Origin: Streptomyces fructofermentans
Lineage (GTDB): Bacteria > Actinomycetota > Actinomycetes > Streptomycetales > Streptomycetaceae
Length of the DNA: 64,000 nucleotides
Assembly (NCBI RefSeq): GCF_014651055.1
Contig: NZ_BMWD01000003.1
Coordinates: 261,518-325,517 of the forward strand
Direction of reading: 5' to 3'
A model generated the notes under the pieces. It was not told where the DNA came from. It did no database searches and worked only from the letters and a program-made list of their open reading frames with translations. Shown here piece after piece: positions 8,240 to 17,552 of the stretch (positions are counted from its first letter, which is position 1; the number at the start of each line of letters is the position of its first letter). A program made the position numbers and the translations under genes.

Positions 8240-9136
8240 GCCGGCGACAACCCGCCCGCCCCCGCCGCCCTCGCGGCGAAGGTGCGCACCCTCGCCCCGT
8301 CGATGACCCGGTCCATGCAGCGGGTCGCCGAAGCCGTCGCGGGCGACCCGGCGGGCTGCGCGGCCCTCACGGTCACCGGCCTCGCCGAGCTGACCGGCAC
8401 CAGCGAGGCGACCGTGGTGCGCACGGCCCGCCTGCTCGGCTACCCCGGCTACCGGGACCTCCGCCTCGCGCTGGCCGGACTCGCCGCCCACCAGCAGTCC
8501 GGCCGCGCCCCCGCGGTGACGGCGGACATCGCGGTGGACGACCCCATCGCCGACGTGGTCGCCAAGCTCGCGTACGACGAGCAGCAGACGCTCGCCGACA
8601 CCGCGGCCGGACTGGACACGGTCCAGCTCGGGGCCGCGGTCGGCGCCCTCGCCGCCGCCCGCCGCATCGACGTGTACGGCGTCGGCGCCTCCGGACTGGT
8701 CGCCCAGGACCTCACGCAGAAGCTGCTGCGCATCGGACTCATAGCCCACGCTCACAGCGACCCGCACCTGGCCGTCACCAACGCGGTCCAGCTCCGCGCC
8801 AAGGACGTGGCCGTCTCGATCACGCACTCGGGATCGACGGGTGACGTCATCGAGCCGCTGCGGGTCGCCTTCGAGCACGGGGCCACGACGGTCGCGATCA
8901 CCGGCCGCCCCAACAGCCCCGTCACCCAGTACGCGGACCACGTGCTCACGACGTCCACGGCCCGCGAGAGCGAGCTCCGGCCGGCCGCGATGTCCTCCCG
9001 TACGAGTCAGCTCCTCGTCGTGGACTGCCTGTTCGTCGGTGTGGCCCAGCGGACGTACGAGACCGCGGCCCCCGCGCTGTCCGCCTCGTACGAGGCGCTG
9101 GCGCACCGGCACAGTCCGCGCAGCACCCAGCGCTAG
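8213..9136 (+). CDS. MurR/RpiR family transcriptional regulator
   Basis: A 307-residue regulator with an N-terminal RpiR helix-turn-helix (about 20-95; TVTGLAELTGTSEATVVRTA) and a SIS sugar-phosphate domain (about 130-270; YGVGASGLVAQD and ITHSGSTGDVIEPL). Upstream of murQ this is the expected sensor of MurNAc-6-phosphate or a related phosphosugar. The GTG start at 8213 fits a leaderless transcript; the region before it is AT-rich promoter. The gene precedes murQ on the same strand by 82 bases, likely one operon, and an inverted repeat over its own promoter suggests autoregulation. Confidence 0.9.
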   Translation: MTHEVKEIFAGDNPPAPAALAAKVRTLAPSMTRSMQRVAEAVAGDPAGCAALTVTGLAELTGTSEATVVRTARLLGYPGYRDLRLALAGLAAHQQSGRAPAVTADIAVDDPIADVVAKLAYDEQQTLADTAAGLDTVQLGAAVGALAAARRIDVYGVGASGLVAQDLTQKLLRIGLIAHAHSDPHLAVTNAVQLRAKDVAVSITHSGSTGDVIEPLRVAFEHGATTVAITGRPNSPVTQYADHVLTTSTARESELRPAAMSSRTSQLLVVDCLFVGVAQRTYETAAPALSASYEALAHRHSPRSTQR

Positions 9137-9218
9137 GGCGGACACGGCCCGACAGCGCGCCCGCCCGGAACCGCACGCCCGGCGACCGACCGCCCAGTCC
9201 CAGAAAGAGCCGTCGTAC

Positions 9219-10253
9219 ATGACCTCAAGCGCCGACGCGACCGACTCCTCCGCCGCCGGTCCCTCAGCCGGTCCTTCCGCCGCCCCCTCCACAGGGCCTT
9301 CCGCCGGTCCGGCAGCGCGGTCCGGAACCTCCGGTCACCGCGACCTGCGGGCCGAATTGGACACACTGACCACCGAGGCCTTCCGGCCCGAGCTCTCCGG
9401 GATCGACCGGCTGCCCACCCCGGAGATCGCGCGGCTCATGAACGGCGAGGACGCGGGCGTCCCCGCGGCCGTCGCCGCGCAGCTCCCGTCGATCGCCGCC
9501 GCGATCGACGCGATCGCGGAACGGATGGCCGCGGGCGGCCGCCTCGTCTACGCGGGCGCCGGCACCGCCGGACGCCTCGGCGTGCTCGACGCGTCCGAGT
9601 GCCCGCCCACCTTCAACACGGACCCCTCCGTGGTGGTCGGCCTGGTCGCGGGCGGCCCGTCGGCGATGACGACGTCGGTCGAGGGCGCGGAGGACTCCGC
9701 GGACCTGGCCGTCGCGGACCTCTCCGCCCTGAAGCTCACGGCGGCCGACACGGTGGTCGGTGTCTCCGCCTCGGGCCGCACCCCCTACGCGATCGGCGCC
9801 GTGGAGCACGCCCGCGGGCTCGGCGCCCTCACCGTGGGCCTGTCGTGCAACGCCGGCAGCGCGCTCGCGGCGGCGGCCGACCACGGCATCGAGGTCGTCG
9901 TGGGCCCCGAACTGCTCACCGGCTCCACCCGTCTGAAGGCGGGCACGGCCCAGAAGCTCGTACTCAACATGATCTCGACGATCACGATGATCCGGCTGGG
10001 CAAGACGTACGGGAACCTGATGGTCGACGTCCGCGCCTCCAACGAGAAGCTGAGGGCCCGTTCCCGCCGGATCGTCTCGCTCGCCACGGGGGCCTCCGAC
10101 GAGGAGGTCGAGACGGCGCTCGCCGCGACGGACGGCGAGGTGAAGAACGCGATCCTCGTCCTCCTGGGCGGCCTCGACGGCCCCACCGCGGCCCGCCTTC
10201 TGGAGGAGAGCGGCGGCCACCTGCGAGCCGCGCTGGCGGCGGCCCCCCGCTGA
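9219..10253 (+). CDS. murQ: N-acetylmuramic acid 6-phosphate etherase
   Basis: 344 residues. It cleaves the lactyl ether of MurNAc-6-phosphate to give GlcNAc-6-phosphate and lactate in cytoplasmic cell-wall recycling. After a low-complexity Ala/Ser/Gly/Pro leader (about 1-40) comes the MurQ SIS domain with YAGAGTAGRLGVLDASECPP (catalytic Glu in SECPP) and VGVSASGRTPYAIGA, then the C-terminal block VDVRASNEKLRARS. The extended N terminus is unlike E. coli MurQ (298 residues). The product feeds NagA, encoded at 23582 in this window. A perfect hairpin terminator follows at 10287. Confidence 0.95.
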   Translation: MTSSADATDSSAAGPSAGPSAAPSTGPSAGPAARSGTSGHRDLRAELDTLTTEAFRPELSGIDRLPTPEIARLMNGEDAGVPAAVAAQLPSIAAAIDAIAERMAAGGRLVYAGAGTAGRLGVLDASECPPTFNTDPSVVVGLVAGGPSAMTTSVEGAEDSADLAVADLSALKLTAADTVVGVSASGRTPYAIGAVEHARGLGALTVGLSCNAGSALAAAADHGIEVVVGPELLTGSTRLKAGTAQKLVLNMISTITMIRLGKTYGNLMVDVRASNEKLRARSRRIVSLATGASDEEVETALAATDGEVKNAILVLLGGLDGPTAARLLEESGGHLRAALAAAPR

Positions 10254-10286
10254 CGGACCGCCGGCGGACCGGCAGTCAGACCGACG

Positions 10287-10320
10287 GGCCCGCTCGGCGG
10301 GTGCGCGGACCGAGCGGGCC
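10287..10320 (+). terminator. hairpin terminator after murQ
   Basis: An 11-bp perfect stem (10287-10297 with 10310-10320) and a 12-base loop lie 34 bases after the murQ stop codon. Confidence 0.7.
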
Positions 10321-10530
10321 GGTACTCCCTCGGCCTCGGCGCCCGGACTCCCGGCGCGCGCACGGGTCCGACGGACGGGCGGGCCGACGGACCCGTGGAC
10401 CGGCGGGCGCGCCCGGACCGACGGACCCGCCGACCAGCGGTCCGGCCGGACGGGCCGGACGGGCCGGACCGGACTGTCGGTGCCGCATGGGACGCTGGGT
10501 GGGCCGAACAGTGAAGGGATACGAGCCACC

Positions 10531-11118
10531 GTGAACCACGCGCAATCGACCGCCCTGGGCCGCGCCCTGCGGGTGCTGGGGGAGCACGGGGACGCGCTGT
10601 CCTCCGACACGCCCGACGCGAAGCTGCACGAGGTGAAGGCGGACCTCAAGCGGGCCCTGGACCTGCTGGAGGAGACCGTCACCACCGCCGCGCCCACCAC
10701 GCGCTGCCCGGAGCACCCCACGGGCCCCGTCGACGAGGACGCCCCCGACCGGTGCCTGCTCTGCGAGACGCGCCGCCGCGTCGCCCGCAGGTCCAAGGTC
10801 AACGACTCGTTCCCGCAGGGGCGCCCCGACGCCGCCGACGGGAGCGGGCAGCGCGCCGGGTCCCGGTACGGTGTCCGGGCCGACCGCCCGCAGCCCCAGC
10901 AGCGATGGCTGCCCGAGATGTGGACGGGCCAGATCTGGCAGCTGTGCGGCACGCCCCGGCGCGACAAGCAGGACGCCGAGCTGTACCTCGCCGCTCAGCG
11001 CCGGGGCCCGCGGGCGGGCATGGCCTACCGGCTGGTCCACGAGTTCACGGACTACGAGGTGCTGCGCATCTGGGGCACACCCGTGAAGGTCGACATCGAG
11101 CCCATGGGAAACCTGTAG
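10531..11118 (+). CDS. conserved Streptomyces protein of unknown function
   Basis: A 195-residue protein starting at a GTG (VNHAQSTALGRALRVLGEHG). An N-terminal helical part (LHEVKADLKRALDLLEETV) is followed by a CPEHP...CLLCETRRR segment that may bind a metal, and a C-terminal block WTGQIWQLCGTPRRDKQDAELYLAAQRRG that ends in a compact beta-rich tail. I do not recognise a family with known function. Good third-position GC bias and an isolated position between murQ and the OYE gene support it as a real gene. Confidence 0.7.
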   Translation: MNHAQSTALGRALRVLGEHGDALSSDTPDAKLHEVKADLKRALDLLEETVTTAAPTTRCPEHPTGPVDEDAPDRCLLCETRRRVARRSKVNDSFPQGRPDAADGSGQRAGSRYGVRADRPQPQQRWLPEMWTGQIWQLCGTPRRDKQDAELYLAAQRRGPRAGMAYRLVHEFTDYEVLRIWGTPVKVDIEPMGNL

Positions 11119-11229
11119 TCCGGGCGGGACGTCCGGGGCGCGGCGCCCGCCCCGCCGCACCATCACCGCACCGCCGGTGCCCGGACCGGCCCGGCTCAGG
11201 GAGCGGGTCGAGCCGGACCGGGTCGCCGG

Positions 11230-12354
11230 TCAGCTCAGGGAGCGCAGCGCCGCCGGGTCGTACGCCGACAGCTCGTCGAAGCGCTCGCCGAGCACCTTCG
11301 CCGCCCACTGCGGGTCCTGGAGCAGCGCGCGACCGACGGCCACCAGGTCGAACTCCTCGGCCTCGAGCCGGTCCAGCAGGTCGTCGATCCCCTTGAGCGG
11401 AGCGCCCTCGCCCTGGAACGCCTTGACGAAGTCGCCGTCCAGACCGACCGAGCCCACGGTGATCGCGGGCCTGCCGGTGAGCTTCTTCGTCCAGCCCGCG
11501 AGGTTGAGGTCCGAGCCGTCGAACTCGGGACGCCAGTAACGGCGGGTGGAGGCGTGGAAGGCGTCCACCCCGGCCTCGGCCAGCGGCACCAGCAGGGCCT
11601 CCAGCTCCTGCGGACTCTCCGCCAGGCGCGCCCCGTACACCTCCTGCTTCCACTGCGAGTAGCGCAGGACGACGGGGAACTCCGGCGAGACCGCGGCCCG
11701 TACCGCGGCGACCGTCTCCGCCGCGAACCGCGTCCGCGCGACGAGGTCCCCGCCGTACGCGTCCGTGCGGCGGTTGGTGCCCGCCCACAGGAACTGGTCG
11801 ATCAGGTAGCCGTGCGCGCCGTGCAGCTCGACCCCGTCGAAGCCGATCCGCTCGGCCGCGGCGGCGGCCTCGGCGAACGCGGCGATCACGTCGTCGAGGT
11901 CGGACCGCGTCATCGCCCTGCCGAGGCCCTCGGTGCCGTCGAGCCGCAGCCCGGACGGTCCGACCGCGGGGGCGTCGGCGTACGGCGGCTGCCCGGCGGA
12001 CCGCACCATGCCTATGTGCCACAGCTGCGGCATGATCGTGCCCCCGGCCGCGTGCACCGCGTCGGCGACCGCGGCCCATCCGGCGAGCTGCTCCGTGCCG
12101 TGGAAGCGCGGGATGCGGTCGCTCTGCCCCGCCGACTCGTGGCCCACGTAGGTGCCCTCGGTGACGATCAGGCCGACGCCCGCGGCGGCCCGGCGGGCGT
12201 AGTACGACACCACGTCCTCGCCGGGGACGCCGCCCGGCGAGAACTGCCGGGTCATCGGCGCCATCACGATGCGGTTCGGAACGGTCAGGCCGTTGATCCG
12301 GACCGGCCGGGACAGGAGGCGGGCGGTGCGGGAGGCGGAGGCGGTGGCGGTCAC
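11230..12354 (-). CDS. NADH:flavin oxidoreductase / Old Yellow Enzyme family ene-reductase
   Basis: A 374-residue FMN TIM barrel of the OYE family. Seen: PNRIVMAPMTRQFSPGG at the N terminus, MPQLWHIGM, and ELHGAHGYLIDQFLWAGTN followed by NRRTDAYGG, the family FMN and substrate blocks. Such enzymes reduce activated C=C bonds with NAD(P)H; the natural substrate is unknown. I chose the GTG at 12354 because GAGGAG lies 8 bases upstream; the open frame runs further upstream but through promoter sequence. Upstream is a 10-bp palindrome at 12411-12420. Confidence 0.9.
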   Translation of the reverse strand: MTATASASRTARLLSRPVRINGLTVPNRIVMAPMTRQFSPGGVPGEDVVSYYARRAAAGVGLIVTEGTYVGHESAGQSDRIPRFHGTEQLAGWAAVADAVHAAGGTIMPQLWHIGMVRSAGQPPYADAPAVGPSGLRLDGTEGLGRAMTRSDLDDVIAAFAEAAAAAERIGFDGVELHGAHGYLIDQFLWAGTNRRTDAYGGDLVARTRFAAETVAAVRAAVSPEFPVVLRYSQWKQEVYGARLAESPQELEALLVPLAEAGVDAFHASTRRYWRPEFDGSDLNLAGWTKKLTGRPAITVGSVGLDGDFVKAFQGEGAPLKGIDDLLDRLEAEEFDLVAVGRALLQDPQWAAKVLGERFDELSAYDPAALRSLS

Positions 12355-12410
12355 GTGGGGGGCTCCTCGGGTCGGCGGTGGGACATCCTCGGCCGCGCAT
12401 GCCAACTGGT

Positions 12411-12420
12411 ATGTGCACAT
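12411..12420. promoter_or_regulatory. palindrome ATGTGCACAT upstream of the OYE gene
   Basis: A perfect 10-bp palindrome, flanked by GCATG and CATGC about 20 bases apart, lies 57-66 bases before the GTG start of the ene-reductase. It could be a repressor site; the protein is unknown. Confidence 0.35.
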
Positions 12421-12562
12421 GCATTGACCGTGCTCCGACGCTAACCCAGACCTCCGCCCCATGACCGCGCCCTCCCCCGCCCACTTCTGTGATCCGGGCC
12501 ACTCGGGCCGGCGGTCCGTGATCCGGACCACTCCCGTCCGGCCGGCCCGGCCCCGGACATGC

Positions 12563-12601
12563 CCGAGGGCGGCACCCCTGGGAGTGGGGTGCCGCCCTCG
12601 G
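12563..12601 (-). terminator. terminator of groEL
   Basis: A perfect 16-bp stem (12563-12578 with 12586-12601) and a 7-base loop lie 36 bases after the groEL stop codon. Confidence 0.85.
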
Positions 12602-12636
12602 TCGCGTACTGCGACGAACCGCCGATCCGCAGGGGA

Positions 12637-14367
<1,731 letters not shown>

Positions 14368-14385
14368 TCACCGACCCGGTCCTCG

Positions 14386-14448
14386 TTGTCACTCTCACCT
14401 TCAGAGTGCTAACGCCAATGATTAGCACTCGACCCATGCGAGTGCAAG
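14386..14448 (-). promoter_or_regulatory. promoter and two back-to-back CIRCE (HrcA) operators of groEL
   Basis: Four 9-base arms are spaced exactly 9 bases apart: TTGTCACTC (14386-14394), GAGTGCTAA (14404-14412), TTAGCACTC (14422-14430), GAGTGCAAG (14440-14448). Arms 1-2 and 3-4 each make a CIRCE element (TTAGCACTC-N9-GAGTGCTAA), with two mismatches each. On the minus strand, TTGCAC (14447-14442), 17 bases, and TAATCA (14424-14419) form the promoter, so one CIRCE overlaps -35/-10 and the other the start site. CIRCE/HrcA control is established for groEL genes. Confidence 0.92.
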
Positions 14449-14764
14449 CGGCTCGGGGTGATCCGCAGGTGGGAGCCGGGGTGCGGAAGGGGGCTCCGGG
14501 GAGACGCGGGGCGCGGAACCCCGGAACCGCGGGGGTACCGAGCCGCGCGAGTTCCCGGGCACGGGCCCGGGAACCGATGACAGCGCTCGGACAAGTACGC
14601 GAGCGCGAGCGCGGACACAGGCGCGGGCACGGACACGGGCACGGGCACGGGCACGGAAACGGACGCGAGCGCAGGCGCAGGCGCGGAGACAGGCAAGGGT
14701 GCGGGCGCCGGCCGGAGGAGCGGGAGCGCGCGCGGGCGTGCGGGCCTGCGGACACGCGGTCATG
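14449..14764. other. intergenic region, groEL promoter / cspA terminator
   Basis: Noncoding. It contains a degenerate hexanucleotide array and no recognisable gene. Open frames across the array encode only Pro-Val or Gly-Arg repeats. Confidence 0.55.
14601..14712. repeat. degenerate 6-bp tandem array (GGGCAC-like)
   Basis: About 18 hexamers run in phase, the best being consecutive GGGCAC units near 14629-14652, with GCGAGC, GGACAC and GCAGGC variants around them. This is a microsatellite-like GC-rich array between groEL and the cold-shock gene. Confidence 0.7.
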
Positions 14765-14802
14765 CCGAAGGGCCCGCACCCGGTGGGGTGCGAGCCCTTC
14801 GG
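14765..14802 (-). terminator. terminator of the cold-shock gene
   Basis: CCGAAGGGC (14765-14773) pairs with GCCCTTCGG (14794-14802), and the inner GCACCC/GGGTGC extends the stem. It lies 36 bases after the stop codon. Confidence 0.8.
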
Positions 14803-14837
14803 AAGAAGAACGTCGCTGCAGTAAGTCGGCGCGTGCT

Positions 14838-15044
14838 TCAGCCGGTCGCCAGTCGGACCATGTCCGCCTGCGGCCCCTTCTGACCCTGCGAGATCTCGAA
14901 ATCGACCCGCTGGCCCTCTTCCAGGGTGCGGTAGCCGTCCATCTGAATCGCGCTGTAGTGGACGAATACATCCGCACCACCGTCGACCGCGATGAAGCCG
15001 TACCCCTTCTCCGCGTTGAACCACTTGACGGTGCCCTGAGCCAT
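14838..15044 (-). CDS. cold-shock protein, CspA family
   Basis: A 68-residue single cold-shock domain with RNP1 KGYGFI and RNP2 VFVHY, starting [18 protein letters not shown]. It binds single-stranded RNA or DNA as a chaperone of nucleic acids. Streptomyces has several such genes; expression is often constitutive. The upstream region (15045-15396) is low in GC for this genome and structured, with a possible promoter giving a 5' leader of about 100 bases. Confidence 0.95.
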   Translation of the reverse strand: MAQGTVKWFNAEKGYGFIAVDGGADVFVHYSAIQMDGYRTLEEGQRVDFEISQGQKGPQADMVRLATG

Positions 15045-15396
15045 GCCTAACTCCCCTATTACTGGCCCTTGCACAGATCCACACTTCGCGGATCCGGGTC
15101 AGACCTCACCCCCCAACGGTTGGGGGTGTGCGCCGGAACGCGTCGACCGCGGCTGAATGTATCTGTCCAACTGCCGTCTGCAACAGGTCAATCCGACGAG
15201 AATTCCGGGCACGACCGATCGGAAATATGTGAAGGATTCCCGAAGATTCAGGGCAAGTCGGGCCCCGTAAATGCCTTAAACGGCTCAAAAAGGCGGGGCA
15301 CTTTGGCTGCTTCTTGTCGGCTTCGGGCGGGAACTCATATCGGTTCATCAGGCGGAGCGAAGCAGCTTCCCCAACTGTACCCCGCTCAACCATGCA
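15045..15396. other. low-GC upstream region of the cold-shock gene
   Basis: About 350 bases, visibly less GC-rich than the surroundings. Minus-strand TTGCAG (15183-15178), 16 bases and TACATT (15161-15156) could be the csp promoter. The leader would include a hairpin at 15110-15126 (CCCCCAAC / GTTGGGGG). A two-part hairpin at 15262-15299 (GCCCC with GGGGC, GCCTT with AAGGC) lies further upstream. A minus-strand open frame at 15106-15393 has no protein-like features. An unannotated small RNA is possible. Confidence 0.45.
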
Positions 15397-15435
15397 GAAT
15401 TGCCCCCTCCGTTTCTCTCACGGAGAGGGCAATTC
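15397..15435 (-). terminator. terminator of the sulfur-carrier gene
   Basis: 16-base arms at 15397-15412 and 15420-15435 pair at 15 of 16 positions with a 7-base loop, 59 bases after the stop codon of the MoaD-like gene. Confidence 0.8.
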
Positions 15436-15493
15436 GATGAACTCAGCGTATTCGGCGTTACCGACGGTAGCGATCAGCGGCCGAAAGGCCGGT

Positions 15494-15769
15494 TCAGCCG
15501 CCGGCGACGGCCGGGATGATCGACACGCCCGCGCCGTCCGGCGTCGCCGTCTCCAGCCCCTGCTCGAAGCGCACGTCGTCGTCGTTCACGTACACGTTGA
15601 CGAAGCGGCGCAGCTTGCCCTGGTCGTCCAGGACTCGGGCGGCGATCCCGGTGTGGTTCTTCTCCAGGTCGGCGATGACCTCGGCGAGGGTCCCGCCCTC
15701 GGCCGCCACCTCGGCCCTGCCAGCGGTGTAGGTGCGCAGGATGGTGGGGATGCGGACGTTGACGCTCAT
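15494..15769 (-). CDS. MoaD/ThiS/CysO-like sulfur-carrier protein
   Basis: 91 residues of beta-grasp fold (SVNVRIPTILRTYTAG...VNVYVNDDDVRFEQGLETATPDGAGVSIIPAVAGG). It ends exactly in Gly-Gly, the tail that is adenylated and then converted to a thiocarboxylate by an E1-like enzyme. Relatives give sulfur to molybdopterin (MoaD), thiamine (ThiS) or cysteine (CysO). GGAGG precedes the ATG by 5 bases. It lies 106 bases downstream of, and on the same strand as, the ThrC-like PLP enzyme, so the two probably form a SAM-riboswitch-controlled operon. No activating MoeB/MoeZ enzyme is in the window. The partner enzyme is inferred from position. Confidence 0.88.
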   Translation of the reverse strand: MSVNVRIPTILRTYTAGRAEVAAEGGTLAEVIADLEKNHTGIAARVLDDQGKLRRFVNVYVNDDDVRFEQGLETATPDGAGVSIIPAVAGG

Positions 15770-15875
15770 GGGGACCTCCGTCGGGTCTGGTTCGTGGGTG
15801 CGCCCCGTGCGGGGCCGATGGGGGAGCTGCGGACCGGCCCCACCGGCCCGCAGCCCGGAAGGACCGCAAGGACCG

Positions 15876-17189
15876 CTAGGAACCGAGCCCGGCTTCCCGG
15901 AAGGAGTCGAGGCTCGGTCGGATGGTCGCGGTGAGCCCGGTGTCGGAGGCCACCGCGTCCAGGGTCTTGAGGCCGTCGCCGGTGTTGAGGACGACGGTCG
16001 TCAGGGACGGGTCCAGCAGGCCGTTCTCGATCAGCTTCCTCGTCACGCCGACGGTCACACCGCCCGCGGTCTCCGCGAAGATGCCCTCGGTGCGCGCGAG
16101 CAGCTTGATCGCGTCGACGATCTGCTCGTCGTTCACGTCCTCCACGGCACCGCCGGTGCGGCGCGCGATGTCCAGCACGTACGGGCCGTCCGCCGGGTTC
16201 CCGATGGCGAGCGACTTGGCGATGGTGTCCGGCTTCTGCGGCCGTACGACGTCGTGCCCCGCCTTGTAGGCGACGGACACCGGCGAGCAGCCCTCGGCCT
16301 GGGCGCCGAAGATCTTGTAGGGCCTGTCCTCGACGAGCCCGAGCTCGATCAGCTCCTTGAGGCCCTTGTCGATCTTGGTGAGCTGGGAGCCGGAGGCGAT
16401 GGGCACGACGAGCTGGTCGGGCAGCCGCCAGCCGAGCTGCTCGCAGATCTCGTACGCGAGGGTCTTGGAGCCCTCCGCGTAGTACGGGCGGAGGTTGACG
16501 TTGACGAAGCCCCAGCCCTCGCCCGCCGGGTCGCCGATCAGTTCGGAGCAGAAGCGGTTCACGTCGTCGTAGTTGCCCTCGATGCCGACGAGCTCGCCGC
16601 CGTAGACCGCGGCCATGACGACCTTGCCCTGCTCCAGGTCGTGCGGGATGAAGACGCAGGACCGCAGGCCCGCGCGGGCGGCGGCGGCGCCGACGGCGCC
16701 GGCCAGGTTGCCCGTGGAGGAGCAGGACAGGGTCGTGAAGCCGAAGGCGCGCGCCGCTTCGAGGGCCTGCGCGACGACACGGTCCTTGAAGGAGTGCGTC
16801 GGGTTCCCGGAGTCGTCCTTCACGTACAGGCCGCCGGTGACTCCCAGCTCGCGGGCCAGGTTGTCGGCCTGCACGAGCTTGGTCCAGCCGGGGTTGATGT
16901 TGGGCTTGTCGGCCACGTCCGCGGGGACGGGCAGCAGCGGCGCGTAGCGCCAGATGTTCGCCGGTCCCGCCTCGATGCGCTTGCGGAGTTCCTCGGTGTC
17001 GTAGGCCGAGAAGTCGTACGCGATCTCCAGCGGGCCGAAACACTCCTCGCAGGCGAAGACCGGGCCGAGCGGCACGCGGTGGCCGCACTCGCGGCAGGAG
17101 AGCGCCGCCGCGGGGCCGAGGTCGACGGAGGGCGCCGAATCGGGGGAGGTCACGGTGTTCGTGGTACTTGCAACTGTCTGCGCAGCCAT
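15876..17189 (-). CDS. threonine synthase-family PLP enzyme under a SAM riboswitch
   Basis: 437 residues from the ATG at 17189 (AAAGGG 10 bases upstream). An N-terminal zinc ribbon (Cys 32, 35, 47, 50) precedes a fold-type II PLP domain: SFKDR with the Schiff-base Lys near residue 135, and CSSTGNLAGAVGAAAARAG as phosphate loop. By similarity it is threonine synthase, turning O-phosphohomoserine into threonine. Three things argue for another reaction: the SAM-I riboswitch in its leader, the sulfur-carrier gene next to it, and my recollection that streptomycetes keep the usual thrC in a hom-thrC-thrB cluster elsewhere. A homocysteine-forming role is possible. Fold is sure; function is open. Confidence 0.85.
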   Translation of the reverse strand: MAAQTVASTTNTVTSPDSAPSVDLGPAAALSCRECGHRVPLGPVFACEECFGPLEIAYDFSAYDTEELRKRIEAGPANIWRYAPLLPVPADVADKPNINPGWTKLVQADNLARELGVTGGLYVKDDSGNPTHSFKDRVVAQALEAARAFGFTTLSCSSTGNLAGAVGAAAARAGLRSCVFIPHDLEQGKVVMAAVYGGELVGIEGNYDDVNRFCSELIGDPAGEGWGFVNVNLRPYYAEGSKTLAYEICEQLGWRLPDQLVVPIASGSQLTKIDKGLKELIELGLVEDRPYKIFGAQAEGCSPVSVAYKAGHDVVRPQKPDTIAKSLAIGNPADGPYVLDIARRTGGAVEDVNDEQIVDAIKLLARTEGIFAETAGGVTVGVTRKLIENGLLDPSLTTVVLNTGDGLKTLDAVASDTGLTATIRPSLDSFREAGLGS

Positions 17190-17208
17190 GGAGGCGAGGC
17201 CCTTTCTC

Positions 17209-17361
17209 CTCATCTTCCTCACGACGCACTTCGCCGTGAGACGGATTTGGCACCTTCCCTAGCCGGGAGCCTCGCTGGCTGATCGGCAATGATCAGAACG
17301 AGACCGGCTGGAGGGTTGCCGGGGCTTCAACGGGCCGTGTCCCTCTGCCCCTCTGGATGAG
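17209..17361 (-). promoter_or_regulatory. SAM-I (S-box) riboswitch in the leader of the ThrC-like gene
   Basis: Read on the minus strand, the leader has all S-box parts: P1 5' strand CTCATC (17361-17356), CCAGAGGGGCAGAGGGA, the conserved GUUGAAGCCCCGGCAACC (kink-turn/P2-P3 region), a long P3, AAGGUGCCAAAUCC, a P4 hairpin, and P1 3' strand GATGAG (17214-17209). SAM-I riboswitches shut genes of methionine and SAM synthesis when SAM is high. P1 closes about 20 bases before the ATG, next to the AGGAG and AAAGGG purine stretches, and no terminator is seen, so translational control is likely. Confidence 0.93.
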
Positions 17362-17552
17362 CGGTATTCGGTTGTCAGTATTTGGTTGTCTGCTCAACGA
17401 CCCCCGACATGCGATGGTCATCAGCGTTGTTCAAGACTGTAACCGAAGGCCTGGATGGTGGAGAGAGCCGTCCGAACCGCGAGATGACAGCGACCCCCCT
17501 TCGCTGCCGCGGCGGGCACACGCATCCCAATGATCGCAAGGGAGAGCCGCAC

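Noticed and set aside
14404..14430. GAGTGCTAA-N9-TTAGCACTC as a single CIRCE with reversed arms
   Set aside because: The outer arms at 14386 and 14440 show it is the centre of two normally oriented CIRCE elements.
15106..15393. 95-codon minus-strand frame upstream of the cold-shock gene
   Set aside because: No ribosome site, no protein-like pattern; overlaps the likely csp promoter and leader.
15494..15769. MoaD-like protein as the molybdopterin synthase subunit
   Set aside because: No moaE, moaA or other molybdenum-cofactor gene is nearby; the ThrC-like partner and riboswitch point to amino-acid sulfur chemistry.
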